DNA of 13,044 nucleotides from an uncultured Ignavibacteriales bacterium (lineage in GTDB: Bacteria > Bacteroidota > Ignavibacteria > Ignavibacteriales > Ignavibacteriaceae). Under the pieces are notes generated by a model, which did no database searches, was not told the origin of the DNA, and saw only the letters and a list, made by a program, of their open reading frames with translations. The stretch's first letter is position 1. Every line of letters starts with the position of its first letter. The stretch covers positions 1-13,044 of the forward strand of contig CAIWTC010000123.1 in NCBI GenBank assembly GCA_903915485.1. Reading direction: 5' to 3'. Both the position numbers and the translations under genes were made by a program. This document shows positions 1 to 6,685 of this stretch, in pieces.

Positions 1-2658
1 AAGAAGATTGATAACCAATACATAAATATTTACATTCAACCCGCCTAAATTAACGGTCTTGTCAACCTTTATATCAAGTTGAAAAGCCCAAGGGGTTGCT
101 GATTCATTTAATGTTTCCTGAGGAACGCGAGTATTTGCATAACCTGAAACTTTGGTGAAGTTGTGACCGCTGTTGAAAGTCAACAAGAGGTTTCCGCCAA
201 AATTCTGAAGTAAACTTGGACCGTCATCGCCAATAAAACGATAATCAACATTCAAGTTACCTCTGTGCGCCTGATTAAAATCAAGCGGTGATACTTGTTC
301 CGGGAAATAAGGAATTGAAGTTGGTGACTGCCACAAAGCTCTGAATCCTGTGGATGGGTTTGAACCCGTTCCGCGTGCATCAGAGAATGTGTAGTTAAAA
401 GATGCAGTAACTCTTTCAATTCTTCTCAAATTGAGCTGAAATTCTATACCTTTTGTGGTGGAAAAATCACCATTAACAAATGCATAATAACCGCCGTGCT
501 GAGCACCTGCTTCAGAATTGACTGTTCTGATTTGCACCTGATCTTTAATGTCTTTATAAAATGCAGTTACATCGAGAGCAAAGTTGTCACCAAGCTGCTG
601 TGAAAATCCTAAATCATATGAAGTAGTTTTTTCAGGGCGAAGACCGAAGCCTACCGGTGATGAAATTGCGTAACCGCCTTTAATATTGTCGCCGACAAGA
701 ACTAATCCCTGATAAATATCACGGAGTCTTGACTGCTGAATAAATTTACCATACTGAGCATGGAATTTAGCCTTATCTGTCAAACTGAATGAGAATCCTA
801 AACGAGGACTTAAATGTCTCTCAATAGGAACACCAATCAAATGTGAATAATCAACATTTCCATTTTTATCAAAGGAAATATTTGATGGATTGTCAAACAC
901 TTTACTGTCTGAGAAGATATAATCATATCTCAAACCTGCGTTAACAACCAAGTCATTATATTCCATTTTATCCTGAATATAGAGCCCTAAGAATTCAGGA
1001 TGTTTAGGTGCATACTTACCTTCAGCATCAGAAACATTACCATAGATGTCATATCCGTAGTTATCTATTCTCTGATACCATTGTTCCGGAGAAGCATCTG
1101 GGTTTGACTGAACATAGGATAATAAGTTGAACGCGCTGTTTAACAAGTAACGGCGAATTGTCCATCTTTTATAGTCGCCACCCATCTTGAATTCATGATG
1201 TGAGCCGACCTGAGAAAAGAAATCCAATTTTCCGCCAAATGCATCATCATGGCGTTTCTGATAATATGCTTCTTCAGTACCAAATTTATTGAATGAAGAT
1301 CCATACATCGCGTATGCTGTTGGATTAACGCCATCAGCTCTTAATGTATAGCCATACTTTGCGTTTTCAACTGAATCGCCATAAGCAATAATGTTGTGCT
1401 GCAAACTTGGGTCCATGTTAACAGTATAATCTTTATAATAATTTACATTCAAATCAATGAATGAATTATTAGAAACAACATAAGTTGTTTTTAAGTTTAC
1501 TGTACCAACATAGCCTTCGTTGGTATTTACTCTCATATAATTGAAAATTTCAGCAATGCCGCCGCCGTCATTTGATTTATTTAACGCTAAACTTCCGCTC
1601 AACTTAAATAATAACGGTTTCCAGTCTGCTGTCAAGTTACCCTGAAGTTTAAAAGATTCAGAAGCTTGATTCAATCTATATCCTTTAGGATAAACGATAT
1701 TGAGTGTATCAGCGAGGGAACCTCTTGAAGGGTCAAACAACCCCGGCATGTTAACACCATCCCAGTAACGGATTGGTGAGCGTTGGAAGTTATTGCTTGC
1801 TGCTAAATAAAATTTTACTGATTTCTCTGAAGGGATAAGCGGTCCGCCTAAAGTAACAACATACTCGCTATAGCCATATGAATAGCCGCCGAGCATTTCT
1901 CTGTTGCTGCCTTTGCTTACGAAGTTATCAGTGATGCCTTCAAAAGAAAGTTTATATTCTTCTGAACCTGAGCGGGAAGTAGTGCTGATAATACCGGCAT
2001 TTGCTCCGCCGTATTCAGCTGTGTATCCGCCTGCCTGAAATTGAATTTCTTCAATTGAGTTATTGATTGGTGATGCAGTTGAACCGCCGAACATAGGGTC
2101 AGTTACCTGTACACCGTCAACATAAAAAGCAACCGCATCAGAACGCGAACCGCGGACATAGATTTTGCCATTCTGACGAACGACACCGGTTTGATTAGCT
2201 ACGATAGCTTCAACGCTTCTTACTGGCAGATTTTCTAAATCTTCTGCTTTAATAACAGAAGTTGCATTTGTTTGATTCTTATTAATCAAAGGCTTGTCAG
2301 CAACGATAACAACATCTTTCGTTTGAAAGGATTTGTTGCGGATGCTGAAATCCGTTTGAGAAGTTAAATCTGCATAAATTCGTACATTTTCAATAGTAAC
2401 ATCAGAATATCCTACATAGCTAGCTTTGATTGTATAAGTTCCGGGGGGAACATTTATAATCATATACTCGCCGTTAAGGTTAGTTGCTGCTCCTAATGAA
2501 GTACCTTTAATCACAATGCTTGCACCAATCAAAGGTTCCTTTGTATCGGAATCGAGTACTTTACCAACTATCTTACCGCCGCCGGCGAAAGCTGTTGAAG
2601 CAAAAAACACGAATAACACTGTGCATAATATGAATGATGATAAAATTTTTCTGAACAT
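1..2658 (-). CDS. TonB-dependent outer-membrane receptor with carboxypeptidase-like regulatory domain (3' end outside window)
   Basis: The reading frame is open for 886 codons from the ATG at 2658 to the window edge, so only the last part of the barrel is missing. Residues 1-25 form a Sec signal peptide ending STAFA. Residues about 28-112 are a carboxypeptidase-D-like beta-sandwich (GKVLDSDTKEPLIGASIVIKG, then LNGEYMIINVPPGTYTI and YVGY). Residues about 123-230 are the plug (LENLPVRSVEAIVANQTGVV, YVRGSRSDAVAFYVDGVQV, GYTAEYGGANAGIIS). The rest is beta-barrel sequence with typical late motifs such as HRGNLNVDYRF near the end. Proteins of this build import scarce ligands across the outer membrane using TonB energy; the ligand cannot be read from sequence. 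It lacks SusC-specific signatures that I can recognise, and no SusD gene is adjacent. An AGGAGA ribosome site (2665-2670) lies 6 bases before the ATG. It follows the lipoprotein gene by 30 bases with no room for a promoter, so the two are probably co-transcribed. Confidence 0.93.
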   Translation of the reverse strand, partial: MFRKILSSFILCTVLFVFFASTAFAGGGKIVGKVLDSDTKEPLIGASIVIKGTSLGAATNLNGEYMIINVPPGTYTIKASYVGYSDVTIENVRIYADLTSQTDFSIRNKSFQTKDVVIVADKPLINKNQTNATSVIKAEDLENLPVRSVEAIVANQTGVVRQNGKIYVRGSRSDAVAFYVDGVQVTDPMFGGSTASPINNSIEEIQFQAGGYTAEYGGANAGIISTTSRSGSEEYKLSFEGITDNFVSKGSNREMLGGYSYGYSEYVVTLGGPLIPSEKSVKFYLAASNNFQRSPIRYWDGVNMPGLFDPSRGSLADTLNIVYPKGYRLNQASESFKLQGNLTADWKPLLFKLSGSLALNKSNDGGGIAEIFNYMRVNTNEGYVGTVNLKTTYVVSNNSFIDLNVNYYKDYTVNMDPSLQHNIIAYGDSVENAKYGYTLRADGVNPTAYAMYGSSFNKFGTEEAYYQKRHDDAFGGKLDFFSQVGSHHEFKMGGDYKRWTIRRYLLNSAFNLLSYVQSNPDASPEQWYQRIDNYGYDIYGNVSDAEGKYAPKHPEFLGLYIQDKMEYNDLVVNAGLRYDYIFSDSKVFDNPSNISFDKNGNVDYSHLIGVPIERHLSPRLGFSFSLTDKAKFHAQYGKFIQQSRLRDIYQGLVLVGDNIKGGYAISSPVGFGLRPEKTTSYDLGFSQQLGDNFALDVTAFYKDIKDQVQIRTVNSEAGAQHGGYYAFVNGDFSTTKGIEFQLNLRRIERVTASFNYTFSDARGTGSNPSTGFRALWQSPTSIPYFPEQVSPLDFNQAHRGNLNVDYRFIGDDGPSLLQNFGGNLLLTFNSGHNFTKVSGYANTRVPQETLNESATPWAFQLDIKVDKTVNLGGLNVNIYVLVINLL

Positions 2659-2688
2659 AATCAGTCTCCTATATCTTCTTTAACCTGA

Positions 2689-3474
2689 TTAGCGTGGTAA
2701 GTATGGTATACTATTTTTAGGCGCAGGGATAACTACTTTAGGACCCTTAGCATTACCAACTGCAAACACGAAATAGTTCTTTCCGGCGGCGACAGCTACA
2801 GAATCACTTGCTAACTTTGTTGCAGGTTTATTAGCAACGGTTATAGCAAATCTTCTGCCTACAGGAAGACTATTAGCAGTGCTATAGGCTTCTCTTGTAG
2901 CAATATCAATGGCCACTAGGGAATCTGTTTTCCATGTTGGAGTTACAGTTACGTCACGAAAATCAACTACTTGAGATTCAACTGCCGGTAACGGAGTCAA
3001 ACCTGTAGTAATTAAATTAATAAAATATATGTTAGCCTTGCCGGAAGCCGGTGTATGAGAGACATAAGTTAAGCCTTCATAATACTCAAGGTTTTGGAAT
3101 GTGTTCAGCGTATCTACTTTGCTGTACTCACCAAGGAAGAAAAGTGAAGTAACATTGTTTGTTGTAACTTCAACTTTTTTATTAAACAATGTATCACCTG
3201 TAACTGCGTTGGTAACAAACACTAATTTGCTGCCTGAGTTAAGTGTTACATAGTTCGAAACATCATTAGTTGCTAAACCTGTCATAGATGCATCTAATGT
3301 TTTTCCATCAACTTTTACATTCATTGTCGCAACATTCGGTGAGAAGTTACCGACTCGCAGAACTGCAAATTGCTGTGATGGCTGTGGGATTGTAGGTTCG
3401 TCCAAACAACTTACGAAGGTAAGTGCCGTAAAAACGATTGCGATACCAAACAGAATGAAGTGTCTATTCCGCAT
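2689..3474 (-). CDS. DUF4397-like surface or periplasmic lipoprotein
   Basis: This is a 261-residue protein. A charged N-terminus (MRNRH) and a hydrophobic run lead to a lipobox-like FVSC, so Cys23 is the probable lipidated residue and mature position 1. The relaxed -3 position is usual in Bacteroidetes-type lipoproteins. Residues about 36-120 match the DUF4397 pattern: FAVLRVGNFSPNVATMNVKV, then VDGKTL, a tyrosine-containing SNYVTLNSGS strand and a run of extracellular-style beta strands. A second, weaker copy of the same style seems to start near residue 145 (GKANIYFINLI). DUF4397 domains are known as extracellular beta-sandwich modules with no assigned enzyme activity. The start has a good AGGAG site 9 bases upstream. 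It sits directly before the TonB receptor gene, so it may be a receptor partner, but that is inference. No catalytic residues are evident. Confidence 0.85.
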   Translation of the reverse strand: MRNRHFILFGIAIVFTALTFVSCLDEPTIPQPSQQFAVLRVGNFSPNVATMNVKVDGKTLDASMTGLATNDVSNYVTLNSGSKLVFVTNAVTGDTLFNKKVEVTTNNVTSLFFLGEYSKVDTLNTFQNLEYYEGLTYVSHTPASGKANIYFINLITTGLTPLPAVESQVVDFRDVTVTPTWKTDSLVAIDIATREAYSTANSLPVGRRFAITVANKPATKLASDSVAVAAGKNYFVFAVGNAKGPKVVIPAPKNSIPYLPR

Positions 3475-3539
3475 TGATTCTCACTCCTGAAATTCTTATT
3501 AAAAATAAACGAATTATTGAAAATCTTTTAATCGAAGCC

Positions 3540-3608
3540 ATTTCAAGTAAAAGACTGCGCCACTATGCTGCGCACGCACTGATTTTGTTATTTGTTATAA
3601 CTTGAAAT
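3540..3608. repeat. Inverted repeat ATTTCAAGT/ACTTGAAAT upstream of the lipoprotein gene
   Basis: A perfect 9-base inverted repeat has arms at 3540-3548 and 3600-3608. Between them is a smaller dyad, TGCGC/GCGCA (3556-3560 and 3570-3574). The right arm, extended to 3601-3610, is also perfectly complementary to 3646-3655, which is the loop plus one stem base of the adjacent terminator. This 202-base gap (3475-3676) must hold the promoter for the lipoprotein and receptor genes, but I cannot pick a convincing -35/-10 pair. The repeats could be operator sites or fold in RNA. Confidence 0.55.
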
Positions 3609-3624
3609 ATTACATTTGATTTAA

Positions 3625-3663
3625 AATTAAAAAGAGTTACCCGCCATATTTCAAGCGGGTAAC
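3625..3663 (-). terminator. Rho-independent terminator of the T9SS propeller gene
   Basis: Read on the minus strand, a perfect 9-base-pair stem GTTACCCGC/GCGGGTAAC (arms 3655-3663 and 3636-3644) encloses a 10-base loop and is followed by TCTTTTTAATTTT. It begins 13 bases past the propeller stop codon. It separates that gene from the lipoprotein-receptor pair, which must then have its own promoter. Confidence 0.88.
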
Positions 3664-3676
3664 ACTTTTACAAAAA

Positions 3677-5482
3677 TTATTTCATTAATGTAAGTTTTTT
3701 AGATTCTGTAAAGCTACCTGCTTTAAGTGTATAAACATATACACCTGAAGACAATTTTGCAGCATTAAAGTTAACTGAGTGACTTCCTGATGACATATCT
3801 TCGCCATTTACCAATGAAGCAACTTCGCGTCCTAACATATCGAATACTTTCAAACTAACGGTTGATCTTTCGCCTAAGTTAAAGCGGATGCTGGTTGAAG
3901 GGTTGAATGGATTTGGATAATTCTGCTCTAAGTTAAAGCTCTTTTTAGCACCAACTACATCATTAACACCTGTTGTCTTTGAGAAGTCAAAGGTCTTATA
4001 GATAAGTGGGTTAGCTGAATAAGCACTCTGTGATTGGATAGCGCATCCAGGAACCATATCTTCTAAATAAAGAACATGTGCACGGAATGAGGTACCTAAG
4101 TCTTCTAATAACTGAGCAGGATGTCCATAAAGTTCTGCTGCATTCTTTGCGCCTGCGAAAATTGCTGGTTTTGTGAATGTAGCACCGCCATTTGTTGAAA
4201 CTGAATAATATAAGTCAGTTAAATAGATTTTTCCGGTTGCTGAAGTATCAACTTTTCCACCGGTAATCTGTGGAGCACTCCAAACTACGAAAATACCTTT
4301 ACCGTCTGCACTTACAGCGATATTAGGATTAGCCTGACCAATTGCGTTAGTATGACGGATATAAGTAGCATCTGAGAAGATGTTCAATGTATCCATTGCT
4401 CTGTCAGAAATACTTTTCCAGGTGTTTGTTGATGAGTTCCAGTAAACAACCGGGAATTCATTAGCAACAACTGTATCAACTGTAGGATCTAATCTGTATC
4501 CGTAACCGTTAGCAACTGCGTGATAAACGCCGGTATTTGCAACAGCCATGTCCATCTGACCAAAATTAGCGAACATAGGAGTAACATTAGGTAAATTGCT
4601 TAATGTACCTCTTTTACCGCTCTTTGCGATCATAGAACCTTTAACTGTAGCGCCTTTGTCTGATGATTTCAGCAAGAAAACATTATCAACTGAATCTTTG
4701 TCTGTTGCATCGATGTAAGCTGTTCCGGCTGCTGTTGAAGCTGTACCGAAATAAGCAAAATATTTTTCATTAGCTGATTTACACATACCGATTTCAAGTC
4801 CGCCTTGAGCTTCTGCAAAAATTTCTTTTGTTCCGCCGGTAGCGAATGAATGTGCATTCATTGAATCATAATTCTGGAATGTTGTTCCGTAATCAGCGGT
4901 ACGCCAGAATGTCCACATAACGCGGTTTCCTGAGGTTCCCATTAAAATTGTATCACCTAAGCACTGTACTGAAGGGTCAGTATATGCTTCAAACTGTGAA
5001 GGAGCACTCCAACCGTTAACTGCGTCACCAACTACTAATCTATTAGGAGTATGGCAAACTACAGCGATGGTTCCAACTGCGGTACCTGTTTGAGCTGCAT
5101 CAATTGCAGGCCATCCGGTGTTTGCAGCAACTGTATCAAAAATAGCTACTTCTTTGTAAGCACCTGCATCAGGATAAATCAGTCTGACTGATCTTCTGGT
5201 GCTGCCCCATTTACGGACCATAGGTGAGAAGTAAGGTTTTCCACCAACCACGACAAGCATGTCGCGAATCAAACTGTTTGTAAAGTAATCATACTGGGTA
5301 TAGGAGATAGTATCGCCTACTGCAGAGTTGTTTACATTAAAAACTGTCTTCAACGGTGAAATATTCAACGAAGTTTTTTGTGAAGTTGTGTTCGCATCGT
5401 CACGAACGATTGTGCGTTTTTCTACACTCTGTGCAAAAGTTAAGGTTGCGCAAAGTATAACAAGAGTAATGAACCTAATCAT
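3677..5482 (-). CDS. Secreted beta-propeller-like protein with T9SS type A sorting domain
   Basis: This 601-residue protein starts with a Sec signal peptide (MIRFITLVILCATLTFA, cleavage near residue 17). The last 81 residues (521-601) are a type A T9SS C-terminal domain: NYPNPFNPSTSIRFNL, then SLKVFDMLGREVASLV, SSGVYVYTL and a final KKLTLMK. This domain directs export through the type IX system to the surface or medium. The middle contains three Asp-box-like motifs, TADYGTTF (195-202), SSDKGATV (273-280) and STNGGATF (429-436), with the repeating strand pattern of a sialidase/BNR-like propeller. I see no sialidase RIP motif or arginine triad, so enzymatic activity is doubtful and binding or adhesion is as likely. 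The start is supported by AAAGGAG about 5 bases upstream of ATG and by the promoter candidates at 5503-5609. Transcription probably ends at the 3625-3663 terminator. The ligand or substrate is unknown. Confidence 0.9.
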   Translation of the reverse strand: MIRFITLVILCATLTFAQSVEKRTIVRDDANTTSQKTSLNISPLKTVFNVNNSAVGDTISYTQYDYFTNSLIRDMLVVVGGKPYFSPMVRKWGSTRRSVRLIYPDAGAYKEVAIFDTVAANTGWPAIDAAQTGTAVGTIAVVCHTPNRLVVGDAVNGWSAPSQFEAYTDPSVQCLGDTILMGTSGNRVMWTFWRTADYGTTFQNYDSMNAHSFATGGTKEIFAEAQGGLEIGMCKSANEKYFAYFGTASTAAGTAYIDATDKDSVDNVFLLKSSDKGATVKGSMIAKSGKRGTLSNLPNVTPMFANFGQMDMAVANTGVYHAVANGYGYRLDPTVDTVVANEFPVVYWNSSTNTWKSISDRAMDTLNIFSDATYIRHTNAIGQANPNIAVSADGKGIFVVWSAPQITGGKVDTSATGKIYLTDLYYSVSTNGGATFTKPAIFAGAKNAAELYGHPAQLLEDLGTSFRAHVLYLEDMVPGCAIQSQSAYSANPLIYKTFDFSKTTGVNDVVGAKKSFNLEQNYPNPFNPSTSIRFNLGERSTVSLKVFDMLGREVASLVNGEDMSSGSHSVNFNAAKLSSGVYVYTLKAGSFTESKKLTLMK

Positions 5483-5502
5483 ATCTTTCTCCTTTATTAG
5501 TG

Positions 5503-5531
5503 ATATTAAAAAATTGACACTTTACTGTCAA
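5503..5531 (-). promoter_or_regulatory. Proximal promoter of the T9SS propeller gene
   Basis: On the minus strand TTGACA (5526-5531) is followed after exactly 17 bases by TAATAT (5503-5508), a near-consensus sigma70 promoter. A start site near 5496 would give a leader of about 14 bases containing the AAAGGAG ribosome site. The -35 box is one arm of a 7-base inverted repeat ATTGACA/TGTCAAT (5513-5519 and 5526-5532), a natural place for a repressor or activator to bind. Bacteroidetes often use a different promoter consensus, which lowers certainty. Confidence 0.6.
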
Positions 5532-5565
5532 TGTCGTTTATGAAAAATACATTTCTCAAAAAATC

Positions 5566-5582
5566 TCAATACGAAGTATTGA
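5566..5582 (-). repeat. Short perfect hairpin/dyad in the propeller gene leader
   Basis: Arms TCAATAC and GTATTGA are 7 bases each with a 3-base spacer. On the minus strand it is followed by GATTTTTTG, so it could be a weak terminator-like or leader hairpin for the distal promoter's transcript. It could equally be a DNA-binding dyad. The stem is AT-rich and would be weak as RNA. Confidence 0.45.
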
Positions 5583-5609
5583 TTTACCTATTTTTTTCAA
5601 CAATGTCAA
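5581..5609 (-). promoter_or_regulatory. Possible distal promoter of the T9SS propeller gene
   Basis: A second TTGACA (5604-5609) is followed after 17 bases by TAAATC (5581-5586), a weaker -10. A dyad TCAATAC-TTC-GTATTGA (5566-5582) overlaps its -10 and probable start site, and an imperfect palindrome (5610-5627, GAATT/AATTC ends) abuts its -35. If used, the transcript would have a leader of about 90 bases with a hairpin near its 5' end. Confidence 0.4.
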
Positions 5610-5694
5610 GAATTATTTTAACAATTCGCAAAAAAATTGGTTTTCTTTCATCGTATAATACAAATTAATTTTTAAAAAACTAAAAATATTATTA

Positions 5695-5885
5695 TCATTC
5701 TGCTAATTTTTTGCTTGCATTAATTAAAATAATATCGATATATTCAGGAGTTCCCGCTAATGTTCCTTAATAATTCATGTATGAATGCATATTCGTATTA
5801 CTTGTATTTGACTTCAAGGCAAGCATAAAGTCTTCTATGCCGGGATAATACAATGTAATCCCAAATAGTTAGCAGCCTCAGCCAT
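5695..5885 (-). pseudogene. Possible decayed gene remnant downstream of the MOSC gene
   Basis: Starting at the ATG at 5885, one frame reads MAEAANYLG and then stops at 5835. A second frame picks up as ITLYYPGIEDFMLALKSN and runs to a TAA at 5767-5769. After that stop the same frame continues GTLAGTPEYIDIILINASKK to a TGA at 5695-5697. Joined, the pieces read like protein rather than random AT-rich DNA, with one frameshift and one in-frame stop. The AEAANYLG...YPGIEDFMLALK part faintly recalls the C-terminal end of HAD-type phosphatases, but that is an impression only. It could be chance. Confidence 0.28.
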
Positions 5886-5908
5886 CAGGAACAGTCTGAG
5901 ATTCTAAA

Positions 5909-6685
5909 CTATATTCTAACTGCGCTTCCGGTTGATAACATTTCCCCTGCACTCGCAGCATCTATTCTTGTATTAGTAACAAATCTATAATAGGTATCAA
6001 ATCTTTTTTTGTCAACCCAATTAGGAAGCAGGGATTTTCTTTTCTCTATAAATATTTTTGAGAATGTTTTATCCGTCTCCCCTGTTGATAAGTCTCTTGT
6101 TGGTACGACACATCTTTTACAAGGATTGATTCCTTCAAAAGAAACGCCTCCAATATTAAACGACACAGTCTCACCTGCATTACCGTAAAGTTTATCTTCC
6201 CAAAATATTTCTGTATCCGAAACTATAAGATTAACGCGGAAGCGCTTAATCAGCACTTCAACCGGAAGTTCCGGGAACCAAGTACTGACCTCTTCCAAAC
6301 TTGCAAGTGAGACTATTGTAGGACCGCTTGCAATTTCGTCATCGAAGAATCCTTTAATATCATCTTGAATAAATTTTAAGTTCATATTCAAGTAACTGCT
6401 GAATATATCTGCAATTGCTTTTTGTTCTTCAAGTAAATTGAATTTATATTTTACAACTTCACCGGGGAAAATAAATTCAGCGCTCATACTTGATAAATCA
6501 AAACTTGAGCGCACTCTCATTATTTCAGGCGAGCGTTTCCCATTTAATATTTTATCATCACTATCAGTGAAGCAAAACCTGCGGTCGTTTTCAAGCGCTC
6601 CGCTACTGGTGATTTTTGATGTTGTAGTTTCAATACCATCGAGTGCCTTCACGGGGTAAACAAAAATATTAGAAAGAACTGCCAC
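5909..6685 (-). CDS. MOSC-domain protein with N-terminal MOSC beta-barrel
   Basis: This 258-residue protein has the two-part build of the mARC/YcbX-like MOSC family. The N-terminal barrel starts with IFVYPVKALDGIE (7-19) and includes LENDRRFCF (31-39), the usual 'YPVKS...DR.w' pattern. The MOSC domain includes RFRVNLIVSD (148-157), EIFWEDKL and FEGINPCKRCVVPTRDLSTG (183-202). Cys192, in the CKRCVVPT motif, is in the position of the conserved cysteine that carries sulfur or ligates molybdenum in characterised MOSC proteins. Such proteins handle the molybdenum cofactor or deliver sulfur; the substrate here is unknown. No ferredoxin domain is fused, unlike some YcbX proteins. Translation starts at GTG (6685), sharing one base with the rarA stop (TAGTG), with AAGGG just upstream, so it is probably translationally coupled to rarA. 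It is likely the last gene of the operon. Confidence 0.88.
   Translation of the reverse strand: MAVLSNIFVYPVKALDGIETTTSKITSSGALENDRRFCFTDSDDKILNGKRSPEIMRVRSSFDLSSMSAEFIFPGEVVKYKFNLLEEQKAIADIFSSYLNMNLKFIQDDIKGFFDDEIASGPTIVSLASLEEVSTWFPELPVEVLIKRFRVNLIVSDTEIFWEDKLYGNAGETVSFNIGGVSFEGINPCKRCVVPTRDLSTGETDKTFSKIFIEKRKSLLPNWVDKKRFDTYYRFVTNTRIDAASAGEMLSTGSAVRI

Larger units (their letters stand above)
5483..5908. other. Gene-free stretch between the MOSC gene and the propeller gene
   Basis: No intact gene is present in these 426 very AT-rich bases. The left third (5503-5627) holds the promoter region of the propeller gene with several dyads. The right part (5695-5885) contains broken reading frames that may be a gene relic. 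I looked for a terminator of the upstream MOSC operon: the GGGAT/ATCCC pair at 5842-5862 has only 5 base pairs and no following T-run on the minus strand, so it does not qualify. Confidence 0.7.

Noticed and set aside
3600..3663. Transcription attenuator made of the terminator and its competing segment
   Set aside because: In the direction of transcription the terminator hairpin would be made before the competing segment, so classical attenuation does not work. The complementarity is kept as a separate observation.
5328..5543. Plus-strand open frame of 71 codons over the start of the propeller gene
   Set aside because: It overlaps a signal peptide and promoter region on the other strand and has no plausible start context or recognisable product.
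5842..5862. Terminator for the MOSC operon
   Set aside because: The GGGAT/ATCCC stem is only 5 base pairs with an 11-base loop and has no T-run after it on the minus strand.
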